From Variibacter gotjawalensis (lineage in GTDB: Bacteria; Pseudomonadota; Alphaproteobacteria; Rhizobiales; Xanthobacteraceae): a stretch of DNA of 64,000 bases. A program made the position numbers and the translations under genes. Below are positions 1 through 6,943 of the stretch, in pieces; the first letter of the stretch is position 1, and each line of letters begins with the position of its first letter. The DNA lies in assembly GCF_002355335.1 (NCBI RefSeq), contig NZ_AP014946.1, positions 3,239,501 through 3,303,500 of the forward strand, in the 5' to 3' direction. The notes beneath the pieces are model-generated. The model ran no database searches. It worked only from the letters and a program-made list of their open reading frames with translations, and had not been told where the DNA came from.

Positions 1-618
1 ATCGCCAACGTGGCGGGCGGTGCTCGTCCCGGTACCGTCGGCATGAACCCGAACGGCTTCACCGGCGGCGTGCAGATGGGCTACAACATGCAGGCTGGCA
101 ATTGGGTGTATGGCATCGAAGCCGACATCGCTTACACCGACTTCCGCGAAACTCGCACGATCACGACCACTGGTCTTGCACCAGGGCTCGCGCCGAACCT
201 GCAGAACACGTTCCGTCAGGAACTTGAATACCTCGGCACGGTTCGCGGCCGTCTCGGCTACTCCTGGGATCGTACGTTGCTCTACGTCACCGGCGGTTTC
301 GCTTACGGCGGCGTGAACAACAGCGCTTCATTCACGGGTGCTAACGGCGCGGTCGTCCAGTTCGACGGTGGACGCGATCGCATCCGCACGGGCTACACGG
401 TCGGCGGCGGCATTGAACATGCTCTCGCACAAAACTGGAGCGTGAAGCTCGAATACCTGTACTACGATCTCGGCCGCGAGCGCGTGAACGTTGCGCTGGT
501 GCCGGGCAGTGGTGGTGCGGCCACGGGCTACGACAGCCGATTCGACAACTCGGGTCACATCGTCCGCGCCGGTATCAACTACCGCTTCGGCGGTGTTCCG
601 ATTATTGCGTCCTACTGA
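1..618 (+). CDS. Outer-membrane beta-barrel protein (Omp25/31-like), 5' truncated
   Basis: This is the C-terminal 205 codons of an outer-membrane protein; the reading frame is open through base 1, so the signal peptide and first strands lie outside the window. The alternation of aromatic/hydrophobic and polar residues (for example VYGIEADIAY, LGTVRGRLGYSW, VKLEYLYYDLG) is typical of the eight-stranded OmpA-like porin family common in Hyphomicrobiales. It ends in VRAGINYRFGG followed by a short tail, so the last strand is slightly internal. The protein would sit in the outer membrane as a structural barrel or small pore; substrate cannot be told. The family assignment is firm, the exact orthologue is not. 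Confidence 0.85.
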   Translation: MANVAGGARPGTVGMNPNGFTGGVQMGYNMQAGNWVYGIEADIAYTDFRETRTITTTGLAPGLAPNLQNTFRQELEYLGTVRGRLGYSWDRTLLYVTGGFAYGGVNNSASFTGANGAVVQFDGGRDRIRTGYTVGGGIEHALAQNWSVKLEYLYYDLGRERVNVALVPGSGGAATGYDSRFDNSGHIVRAGINYRFGGVPIIASY

Positions 619-1018
619 TCCTTCCAAGCCTCAGAACAGACGCAGCGACCCTGTTGCCCGAGAGGGCGGCGGGGTTTCTGCCTTTAGGGCACCGATTAAG
701 TTTGAGATTTAGGGTTAAGTTGAGAGGCGTCTTGCTTCTTCGGCGTTCCGCGGCAAAACCTTTTGAGCCAGAAGAAAACGCCTACCCCAAACTATCTAGC
801 TCCGTCGTTCGCGACGGAGCTTTTTTGTTATCGGATGCGCGGGAACATCGTGCTCACCCCATCGTTCGGTTCACTCAGCGCGGCTTATCTCCGTTTGCTC
901 GCGCTGCCAGCCGTCGCCTCCGGGGTTCTCAGCATCCCAAGAGGCGGCGCGCAGGGCTCGGAACAAATTTGCGATGAGCGCTGTTGTGTCAGCCACGTGG
1001 GGAGAAACGGAGAATCTC
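619..1018. other. Intergenic stretch with one hairpin
   Basis: Four hundred bases lie between the barrel gene and the next small exported protein. The only clear structure is the terminator hairpin at 798-826. Frames that cross it have no ribosome-binding site and no recognisable protein character. Confidence 0.5.
798..826 (+). terminator. Rho-independent terminator with UUCG tetraloop
   Basis: Bases 798-807 (AGCTCCGTCG) pair perfectly with 812-821 around a TTCG tetraloop, followed by six T. It lies 180 bases past the stop of the barrel gene and would end that transcript with a long 3' untranslated region. Confidence 0.85.
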
Positions 1019-1318
1019 ATGAAGAAGATCTTGATCGGCGCTGCAGCTGTAGCGCTGTCGGCCACCTTCGCAATCGCTCAGACACCTTCGTCCAGCGGCA
1101 GTACACCGGCAGGCGCTGGCTCGCCGTCATCGACCAATCCGAATGCACCGCCGACGCCTCCGGCAGGCAGTGGCACAGGCTCGCGCGGTAGCCAGCCGAA
1201 TACGCCTGGAGCAAACACTCCAACGGCTTCTCCGTCGCAGCCGGCTGGAACAGGCTCACCAAACACACCGGCCGCAAGCCCGCAGCCCAACTCTCCTAAT
1301 CCGGGTCGCGGCGGCTGA
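1019..1318 (+). CDS. Small exported Ser/Pro/Thr/Gly-rich protein
   Basis: A 99-residue protein. ATG 1019 is preferred over upstream in-frame starts because it directly begins a classic signal peptide: MKK, a hydrophobic stretch (ILIGAAAVALSATFAIA) and a probable AQ-T cleavage near residue 21. A purine-rich GGAGAAACGGAGAA precedes it. The mature part is low complexity: Pro, Ser, Thr, Gly, Asn and Ala with repeated SPS/NTP elements and no Cys. No enzymatic domain is visible. It may be a periplasmic or surface linker-like protein; function unknown. A strong terminator follows at 1361. Confidence 0.7.
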   Translation: MKKILIGAAAVALSATFAIAQTPSSSGSTPAGAGSPSSTNPNAPPTPPAGSGTGSRGSQPNTPGANTPTASPSQPAGTGSPNTPAASPQPNSPNPGRGG

Positions 1319-1360
1319 GCCGCGGGCTGCTTCGGCGAAACGGTTCGGAGCAAACGAATT

Positions 1361-1390
1361 AAACCCCGCGGTGTCGCCGCGGGGTTTTTT
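1361..1390 (+). terminator. Rho-independent terminator
   Basis: AACCCCGCGG (1362-1371) pairs with CCGCGGGGTT (1377-1386) around a five-base loop, followed by a T run to 1390. It closes the small exported protein gene and faces the end of the minus-strand LpxA-like gene. Confidence 0.85.
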
Positions 1391-1403
1391 CTTGGCGCCG
1401 CTA

Positions 1404-2177
1404 TCAGCGCGGAGCGGCTGGGATAACGTTCGGGTTTTTAGCCTCAATGAACGCGATTATCTGCCGGGCCGCAAGAATGTGTCTGTGTCGCGCATACCGA
1501 TGCAGAGCGCGATCGCCCCCGATCAATCTGCCAAACAATTCTTCGACCAGCGCTACGTCGGCATCGCACAAGCCAGACTGTCGAGCGCCATCGGCGTTGA
1601 ACCTAACATGTACTTCCGATGAAGAAGCGACGCCGAACGGAATGACGTCGCTGGTTACAGCGCATCCATCTTCAATCTTCGCGAAAGTGCCAATTCGAGT
1701 AAATTGCTGAACCGCGCTCAAGGTGCCGATATGGACGCCGTTGCTGATGCGGCAGTGTCCAGCGATTGCAGCACCGATTTCAAAAACAACACCGTCTCCA
1801 ACCACGCAGTCATGCGCAACATGCGCGCCCTTCTTGAATATTCCATCGTTGCCAATTGTTGTCGGGTAAGCCCGGTCGAGTAAGGCGCCGTTGAAAGTCA
1901 CGCCTTGGTCAATGACGTTTCGATCTCCGACTACGAGCCGCGTTTGTTCGCCGTTGTATCTAACGTCCTGTGGCGCTGAACCAAACGACGAAAAGTGGCC
2001 AAGTACGTTGTGATGGCCAAAGTCAGTATGACCCGAGATTGTAACGTACGACGCTAGACGCGTGCCGACACCGATAGAGACGCAAGGACCGATAATACAG
2101 AATGGGCCAATAACAACGTCAGCGCCCAGCTGCGCGTCGGGATGTACGAAAGCAGATGAGTGTATAATCTGGGACAA
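1404..2177 (-). CDS. LpxA-like acyltransferase paralogue (left-handed beta helix)
   Basis: A 257-residue protein made of hexapeptide repeats (IGPFCIIGPCVSIGVGTRL, GDGVVFEIGAAIAGHC), collinear with UDP-GlcNAc O-acyltransferase LpxA through the whole length, including the helical C-terminus. The catalytic histidine region is kept as AHVAHDC (His122). Other LpxA signatures have drifted: the usual SVTIHRGT block reads GVTFNGALLD and the usual TAVHQF reads SAVQQF. It stands alone, without lpxD, fabZ or lpxB. The only start is TTG at 2177 with no clear ribosome-binding site. I infer an accessory acyltransferase on a nucleotide-sugar substrate, not the housekeeping LpxA. The fold is certain, the substrate unknown. 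Confidence 0.8.
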   Translation of the reverse strand: MSQIIHSSAFVHPDAQLGADVVIGPFCIIGPCVSIGVGTRLASYVTISGHTDFGHHNVLGHFSSFGSAPQDVRYNGEQTRLVVGDRNVIDQGVTFNGALLDRAYPTTIGNDGIFKKGAHVAHDCVVGDGVVFEIGAAIAGHCRISNGVHIGTLSAVQQFTRIGTFAKIEDGCAVTSDVIPFGVASSSEVHVRFNADGARQSGLCDADVALVEELFGRLIGGDRALHRYARHRHILAARQIIAFIEAKNPNVIPAAPR

Positions 2178-2203
2178 ACGATATGCTGAAACGTCCTGAT
2201 TGA

Positions 2204-2233
2204 GGGTCCTCGTACCGTCGGATACGAGGACCC
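2204..2233. repeat. Perfect 11-bp inverted repeat between two minus-strand genes
   Basis: GGGTCCTCGTA (2204-2214) and TACGAGGACCC (2223-2233) flank an 8-base loop. It lies after the stop of the Met/Lys-rich gene and just upstream of the LpxA-like start. There is no T run on either side, so it may act as a transcript-end stabiliser, an attenuator-like hairpin or a protein-binding palindrome. Confidence 0.6.
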
Positions 2234-2241
2234 GAAGACGA

Positions 2242-2451
2242 CTACATCTCTTTCATCATCTTCCGCTTCTTCATCTTCTTCGACTTCATCATCTTCTTCT
2301 TTTTCATCATCTTCTTGTCAGACATCTGCATGGTGAAGTCTGCATGCCCTGCAAGAGCGGAGATTCCAGCAGGTGTAGATGTGCTCGCTTGGACTTGAGG
2401 GCTGGCGATTAGCAGAAGCGACGCTGCTGCGGCAAAGGCTAGAGCTTTCAT
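2242..2451 (-). CDS. Exported Met/Lys-rich small protein (MXKDX-repeat-like)
   Basis: A 69-residue protein. ATG 2451 is chosen because GGAGA sits six bases upstream and because it begins the signal peptide MKALAFAAAASLLLIASPQVQA; an in-frame ATG 18 bases earlier has no such site. The mature part is about 45 residues, and its last 25 consist almost only of Met and Lys with an occasional Ser, Arg or Asp (SDKKMMKKKKMMK, then KMKKRKMMKEM). This recalls the small periplasmic proteins annotated as pentapeptide MXKDX repeat proteins, though the Asp of the motif is mostly lost. It has no Cys. A role in metal binding or membrane contact is possible but only inferred. Confidence 0.75.
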   Translation of the reverse strand: MKALAFAAAASLLLIASPQVQASTSTPAGISALAGHADFTMQMSDKKMMKKKKMMKSKKMKKRKMMKEM

Positions 2452-2765
2452 TGAAGTCTCCATACGCAAGCGTCCCCACAGATAGTCTACGCTGGACGGG
2501 CGAAATTTGTTGCTTGCTTTGATCAGGTTTTTGGAAATTTTTTCACGCCGCCAATTTCAACGATCGGAATACTGAGTTGAGAGGCCACGAACTGCGCTGT
2601 CTGCGACCGACAAGAAAGTTTTTGAATAGTTGTCGGCAAACTAGCCACCCGCGGGTAACCTGATTCGAAGATCGACACGCTGCGTTGAACGATTTCACCG
2701 CCTCAACCCGTCATCCATCACGGCGCCGTGATACAATGGCGTGTGGATCGTGGGGACGAACCAAA

Positions 2766-3074
2766 ATGCAAATCGATGTTGAAGCTCTGAGTGTAGAGCA
2801 ACTCATTAGGCTGCAAGATCAAATCTCCAAACAGCTAGAGGCTCGGCGCACAAAAGCGAGCAGCGACCTCGCGCAGCTCAGTCTGTATTTCGACAAAAGC
2901 CGTAAGCCGCTTAAGAAACGGGGTGTGAAGCCAGGAACCAAGTTCGCGCCAATATACGTCGGTCCTGCGGGGGAGACTTGGACGGGCAGAGGCAAAACCC
3001 CCTGTTGGCTGAGACATCAACTCGCAATCGGTGCAGACCCAATTGCGTTTCGAATCAAAGAAGATCGCGTTTAG
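2766..3074 (+). CDS. H-NS-family nucleoid-associated protein
   Basis: A 102-residue protein with an N-terminal coiled-coil oligomerisation half (LSVEQLIRLQDQISKQLEARR) and a C-terminal DNA-binding half with the H-NS core motif TWTGRGKTPCW (residues 71-81). Length and layout match the HvrA/H-NS family of alphaproteobacteria, which bind AT-rich DNA and silence acquired genes. ATG 2766 is preferred to an upstream in-frame start at 2685 because the extra residues are unlike the family; GGGGACG lies about nine bases upstream. It sits among accessory genes next to the integrative element, a common place for xenogeneic silencers. A hairpin terminator follows at 3175. Confidence 0.85.
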   Translation: MQIDVEALSVEQLIRLQDQISKQLEARRTKASSDLAQLSLYFDKSRKPLKKRGVKPGTKFAPIYVGPAGETWTGRGKTPCWLRHQLAIGADPIAFRIKEDRV

Positions 3075-3174
3075 GCGCGGATCGAAACGGTGGACCGAAT
3101 GATCGGTCAACGCGAAGTTAACTTGCTGTTAACTGCGACTCGCCGAACTTCACTATGTTCGACGACAACTTTTC

Positions 3175-3214
3175 AAACCCTGCTTCGGTCTCCAGGACGA
3201 AGCGGGGTTTCTTC
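3175..3214 (+). terminator. Hairpin terminator after the H-NS-like gene
   Basis: AAACCCTGCTTCG (3175-3187) pairs with CGAAGCGGGGTTT (3198-3210), with one G-T wobble and a 10-base loop, followed by CTTCT. It lies 100 bases past the H-NS-like stop. The T tract is short, so termination strength is uncertain. Confidence 0.65.
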
Positions 3215-3660
3215 TGAAGGCAAGCGCGCGAATTGAGCTGCGGTGATATTGGCTGCAACAACGGTTCCGCTTTATCCGATCTCACCTTTCCCTTCACACC
3301 TTGCAAGAAGTGAGTCGGAGCGCTCAAGGCAGGATGCCGCTGCCGAGTGCTCCGATTCCGACCCGATTAGATGCAGGGCACTGCCATCGGGCTGGTGCGC
3401 GAATAGCAAGAAGCGAGCCGGAGCGCTCACGGTGGCTGCTCATCGAACGCTCCAGCTCTAAACCCGTAGTGCCCTCCAACAGGCCAACGGACTAATACAA
3501 CCGTAGCAAAAGAATCGGACTGCGCGAGGTTTTCTTCAATGACCTCACGCGCCGTTCGGTACGAAGCGTCCCCATTCATGGCCTCGACGTCGTGACGCCG
3601 CTTCGAATGAACCCTTCACCGCAGTCCAGCGACGAATACGCAATGGGGCTGGAGGGCAGC
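3215..3660. other. Gap without a recognisable gene
   Basis: Short open frames occur on both strands, but none has a ribosome-binding site or a recognisable protein pattern. The last 20 bases hold the ribosome-binding site of the following hydrolase (GGAGGG at 3651-3656). Confidence 0.5.
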
Positions 3661-4626
3661 ATGACGAACCTCAAAAAGATCATTTGCGGGCTATCTTTTT
3701 TGGCCACCGTTGGAATGGGCGGTTCGGCTGAAGCGGAAATCCTCAGAGCGGCACAAATGGCTCGTGGCGTGTCAGTTACGCAGTCACAGTGCGCCGCCCT
3801 CGGCACGGCCGTCTGGGCGGTCGTTGCGAACACCGGCTATTGCGTCCGATACTACGTGTCCGTGAAAGGAGGGAAAGGGATGATGCCGGCCGTTTTCCTG
3901 CAGGGTGACAAGCTCGGAACTTATCGTGAATCCACCCGGAGCTTCTCTGACGCCGGCCCTAGTGCAGACATTGATACAGAGCGGCTGCAAGCGCTTGCCG
4001 ACGAATTATCGTCGATGACGAGAACAACCGGCATTTACTTGGCACGCCCGGGAGTTGACGGGTCCGCTGGCCATCACGGAGATCGCCGCAGCTGGCTCGA
4101 ACTATACATCGTTCACGTCGCTCTCGACGCAATTAAGAAGAAAGATGGGTACACGGGTTTCCATCTCGTAGGTCAATCTGGCGGCGCTGCCCTCGTGGGC
4201 GGATTGATATTCATGCGGGCCGACATAGGTTGCGCTGTACCCGGCGCTGGCCGGTTGGCGTTGCTCGGGGAGACCTTCAACGTCAAGGATCCATTGCGAC
4301 GTTTGTTCGATCCGGTTCGGGAAGTCGCGACCATTGCCCGACGCACGACACGCATCATTGTCGTGACCGATCCCGAGGACCGTCTAGTCAAAGCCAAGAA
4401 CCAAAATGCTTTTGTAAATGCCGTCCGCAAAGCTGGTGGCCGCGTCGAGCAATTCTATGTTCAGGCAACGGATGAGGATCGCCACGGCGTACGTCGTTAT
4501 GCTTTTCGAGCCATCGAAGGGTGCATCAAGGGCGAGTCGCAGCAGCATATTGCAATGGCGTTGGAAGTCCTGAGGCAATTGTACACTGTGCAGGCTGTTC
4601 GCTCTTCCTCTCCTAAAAAAGGTTAG
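3661..4626 (+). CDS. Exported alpha/beta-hydrolase-fold protein
   Basis: A 321-residue protein from ATG 3661. This start is chosen because GGAGGG lies five bases upstream and a signal peptide begins there (MTNLKKIICGLSFLATVGMGGSAEA). The nucleophile elbow is GQSGG with Ser173. Candidate acid and base are Asp237 or Asp240 in VVTDPEDRLV and His275 in DEDRHGV, in the right order and spacing for a Ser-Asp-His triad. Three cysteines in the mature N-terminal half may form disulfides. Substrate is unknown: an esterase, lipase or peptidase-like periplasmic enzyme. It stands alone, with codon use less GC-rich than the backbone, so it may be acquired. Confidence 0.75.
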   Translation: MTNLKKIICGLSFLATVGMGGSAEAEILRAAQMARGVSVTQSQCAALGTAVWAVVANTGYCVRYYVSVKGGKGMMPAVFLQGDKLGTYRESTRSFSDAGPSADIDTERLQALADELSSMTRTTGIYLARPGVDGSAGHHGDRRSWLELYIVHVALDAIKKKDGYTGFHLVGQSGGAALVGGLIFMRADIGCAVPGAGRLALLGETFNVKDPLRRLFDPVREVATIARRTTRIIVVTDPEDRLVKAKNQNAFVNAVRKAGGRVEQFYVQATDEDRHGVRRYAFRAIEGCIKGESQQHIAMALEVLRQLYTVQAVRSSSPKKG

Positions 4627-4887
4627 CGTGGCTAGACGCTATCCAGAAAATTCGTTCAAAGCATGTCGCGTCGATCGCCCACAAAGTGAACTTCACTAGC
4701 GCTTTTATTGCAGGCGCTTCGTATCGAGCTTGGAATTGATCGTTGATTCAACCGTCGCTGCCAGACTTCAGCGCGCCAACTTTGAGGAAACCTTTGCCTT
4801 ATCGGCAACACTCAGCAGTTGTGCGACGCCGCACACGAGATTACATTTCAATCAACGGACGTCGATTGATATGTAAAGGATAGGACT

Positions 4888-5625
4888 ATGATCCAGCCCA
4901 ATAAGTTCGTCGTCTATCTGCGCGTGTCGACTAGTCGTCAGGGTCAGAGCGGCCTCGGAATCGAAGCGCAGCGCTCTGCAGTGAGAGAATATCTGCGCGA
5001 TGACAAGGGCAAGATCGTCGACGAGTTCGTTGAGATCGAAAGCGGTTTAAAGGCAAGCCGACCCCAATTGGAGGCGGCGCTTGCTGCTGCTCGTACTCGC
5101 CGAGCAGCGCTAATCGTAGCTAAGGTAGATCGCCTGACCCGCTCAGTAGCGTTTTTATCTCGTTTGCTTGAAGCTGGTGTGGACGTTCGCTTCTGCGATC
5201 TTCCACAGATTGAAGGCGCCACCGGCCGGTTCATGCTGACGCAACTCGTGGCAGTCGCAGAGCTGGAAGCTGGGCTTATCAGCGCTAGAACAAAAGCCGC
5301 TCTCGCGGCCGCCAAGAAGCGAGGCGTGCGACTAGGCGGTGATCGCGGCGGTCGCTTAACGGAAGCGGCTCGCAAGCAGGGTACGGAAATACGAGTTCGA
5401 AACGCTAGGACAAAAGCGATCGACCTGTTCATGATGATCGAGTCTGCGAAGGCTCACGGTCACGATACCCTTAGCGGAGTGGCCCGGTACTTGAACGAGC
5501 GCGAAGTTCCAACGGTCCGCGGTCATGGACGTTGGCACCCGGTTCAAGTTTCGCGAGTGGCCGTACATATGCGAAAAGCTGAGCGCTCGCGTTCAAACAT
5601 GCGTTTTGGCGAAGGGTCAATCTAG
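4888..5625 (+). CDS. Serine recombinase (resolvase/invertase family)
   Basis: A 245-residue site-specific recombinase. The catalytic domain opens with FVVYLRVSTSRQGQSG, placing the nucleophile at Ser14, and contains the conserved VAKVDRLTRS segment and the long helix after AVAELEAGLISARTKAAL. The C-terminal third (GVARYLNEREVPTVRGHGRWHPVQVSRV) is the start of a recombinase-type DNA-binding region, shorter than in large serine integrases. It makes staggered cuts through a phosphoserine link and inverts, resolves or inserts DNA. AAAGGA precedes ATG 4888 at good spacing. It lies at the left end of the integrative element, facing the other element genes, so it may belong to that element or to an older insertion. 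Confidence 0.88.
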   Translation: MIQPNKFVVYLRVSTSRQGQSGLGIEAQRSAVREYLRDDKGKIVDEFVEIESGLKASRPQLEAALAAARTRRAALIVAKVDRLTRSVAFLSRLLEAGVDVRFCDLPQIEGATGRFMLTQLVAVAELEAGLISARTKAALAAAKKRGVRLGGDRGGRLTEAARKQGTEIRVRNARTKAIDLFMMIESAKAHGHDTLSGVARYLNEREVPTVRGHGRWHPVQVSRVAVHMRKAERSRSNMRFGEGSI

Positions 5626-5892
5626 TCGTTGAATCTGCTCATCGCTCAACGCCTCGAAATCTATCGCTAGCAGATCCTCTCTCGGCGGTGAAAAGCGTCT
5701 AACTATCGGCGCCCCATTGCGTCGAGTTCTTGTTATTTGGGCTACGCCTAAGATTGACGGCGCGCAGAGTTGAGCTTCACCGCTTTGCACGAGGTTCGGT
5801 TCGACAATGGTCCGAATAATTGTGAGAGGCACGAAGCGCTGAGGGCAACTCCTTTCCAAGCGAGCGAGCCGACTAGCGCTAGGCCGCCGCAT
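5617..5892 (-). CDS. Small hypothetical protein of the integrative element
   Basis: A 91-residue reading frame whose ATG at 5892 overlaps the end of the DUF5681 gene by 14 bases, suggesting translational coupling. It ends 9 bases inside the convergent serine recombinase stop region. The second half (GVAQITRTRRNGAPIVRRFSPP, then LLAIDFEALSDEQIQRLD) reads like a real small protein ending in an acidic helix; the first half is Arg-rich and less convincing. No domain is recognised. It could be spurious. Confidence 0.4.
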   Translation of the reverse strand: MRRPSASRLARLERSCPQRFVPLTIIRTIVEPNLVQSGEAQLCAPSILGVAQITRTRRNGAPIVRRFSPPREDLLAIDFEALSDEQIQRLD

Positions 5893-6301
5893 CTGACAGC
5901 CGTTCCTCAAGCGCCGCTATACGGTTTTCTTGATCCAGCATTCCACAAGCGTTCGTGAACTTATCGATGATGCTGGCTAAGCTCATCGCCTCTTCTGGAG
6001 TGATTTGTCCGCCTGCGACATAGTCGCAAAGGCGGGCGATCGCCGGAGGAACATCTGCAAGAGAGTTCAAGGGCTGCCAATCGGGCAGTTTTATTAGGCG
6101 ACCTCGTGGCAGAGGCGCAATACGGTCTAAGACAATGCGCACTGCAACTGTGTCGCCCGCTAGAGCAAGCTCAATCGCTTTACGAGCAATAGCCTCCATT
6201 TCTCCCGCGAACAAAGCTTCAACGGCCAAAGTGCGCTTGTTTCGACTGCCTACAGGTCGCCCAGGCGGTCGGCGAGCGTTTGGTTTTGGATTTTCCGTCA
6301 C
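5879..6301 (-). CDS. DUF5681-type protein
   Basis: About 140 residues from GTG 6301. The N-terminal part has the family pattern: NPKPN, then PPGRPVGSRNKRTLAVEALF, followed by a helix pair with ELALAGDTVAVRIVLDRIAP. A second helical part (PPAIARLCDYVAGGQITPEE) and an acidic C-terminal helix follow. The Arg/Lys-rich GRPVGSRNKR region suggests nucleic-acid contact. The start is uncertain: the frame stays open to an ATG at 6502, but those 67 extra residues do not look like protein. Such proteins are often found in mobile or phage-like contexts; biochemical function is unknown. It is the gene next to the repeat field. Confidence 0.65.
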   Translation of the reverse strand: MTENPKPNARRPPGRPVGSRNKRTLAVEALFAGEMEAIARKAIELALAGDTVAVRIVLDRIAPLPRGRLIKLPDWQPLNSLADVPPAIARLCDYVAGGQITPEEAMSLASIIDKFTNACGMLDQENRIAALEERLSDAAA

Positions 6302-6537
6302 GTAGTTTATCCGAAAACTTTCGTATGCCTGTGCGCATCTCGGCGCAGCGCCGCAAGCAGAAATGATGAGGGCTCCGCTAACGACTTGGTGTCGAGCAGA
6401 GGCGAGCGCGAGAATGGCCACGGGAATTTCATTGCGACGCATTATAAGGTATTTAGTTTGGATGCGGGACGGGGGAGAATGGGTGCCAATGGGTATAAAC
6501 ATTAAGTCTTTTTTAGATGCACCATCTCATCGGGGGC

Positions 6538-6713
6538 GAGCAACCGGGCAACCGGCAACCGGGGTTGTTGACTTAGGCTATATGGCAATATCCATGACTC
6601 TACAGCGTTATACCAATAGTTGAATCATCTCTAAGGAATCGTCGGTTGCCCTGGTTGCTCAGTTGCTCGTCAATGTTTTCAATAACTTATCTGGCAACCG
6701 GAACAACCGGGCG
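6538..6713. repeat. Iteron-like field of GCAACCGG repeats in both orientations
   Basis: Copies of GCAACCGG lie head to tail at 6540-6547, 6548-6555 and 6555-6562. They run straight into the opposite orientation GGTTGTTG (6563-6570). Reverse copies CGGTTGCC (6643-6650), TGGTTGCT (6652-6659) and AGTTGCTC (6661-6668) follow. Forward copies GGCAACCGG (6693-6701) and ACAACCGGG (6703-6711) close the field. Between the groups lies AT-richer DNA (about 6571-6640 and 6670-6692). The field sits directly downstream of the primase-helicase and its coupled gene. By layout this resembles a replication origin with iterons; a regulator-binding site is the alternative. Confidence 0.6.
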
Positions 6714-6721
6714 TTTTAAAT

Positions 6722-6943
6722 TTAAGGATGATCGGGCGGCGGCTTAGTCAACTCAGCTTTAATTTTACGGGGTCCACCCCTGGAAATCGCCTGGCGCCAC
6801 TGCATCAGGTCCTTGTTGATCCAGCGTGTGAGCGCTGCGCGTTGCTCGATTGGCAGATGCGGCGCAACGGCCGCGAAAGCTGCCCAAGCACCTTGGGTGT
6901 AGCCACGCCGATAAGATTGATCGGGATCCTCGAACGGATTCAT
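6722..6943 (-). CDS. Small element protein coupled to the primase-helicase
   Basis: A 73-residue protein whose ATG overlaps the TGA of the primase-helicase gene as ATGA (6940-6943), so translation is almost certainly coupled. Sequence: MNPFEDPDQSYRRGYTQGA, then a helical AAFAAVAPHLPIEQRAALTRWINKDLMQWR and a basic, Pro-rich tail. The YRRGYTQGAWAAF plus W-x-LMQWR pattern resembles small proteins seen beside primases in Hyphomicrobiales prophages, but I know no function. A frame extension to 7063 exists and is rejected because it would overlap the primase gene. It ends just before the repeat field. Confidence 0.65.
   Translation of the reverse strand: MNPFEDPDQSYRRGYTQGAWAAFAAVAPHLPIEQRAALTRWINKDLMQWRQAISRGGPRKIKAELTKPPPDHP

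Noticed and set aside
3118-3327. A 69-codon minus-strand frame
   Set aside because: It crosses the H-NS terminator hairpin, and no ribosome-binding site or protein pattern is visible.
6302-6502. N-terminal extension of the DUF5681 protein to ATG 6502
   Set aside because: The extra 67 residues show no family pattern, and the conserved part begins right after GTG 6301.
6540-6711. CRISPR array
   Set aside because: The repeats are only 7-9 bases, in both orientations, and lack regular unique spacers.
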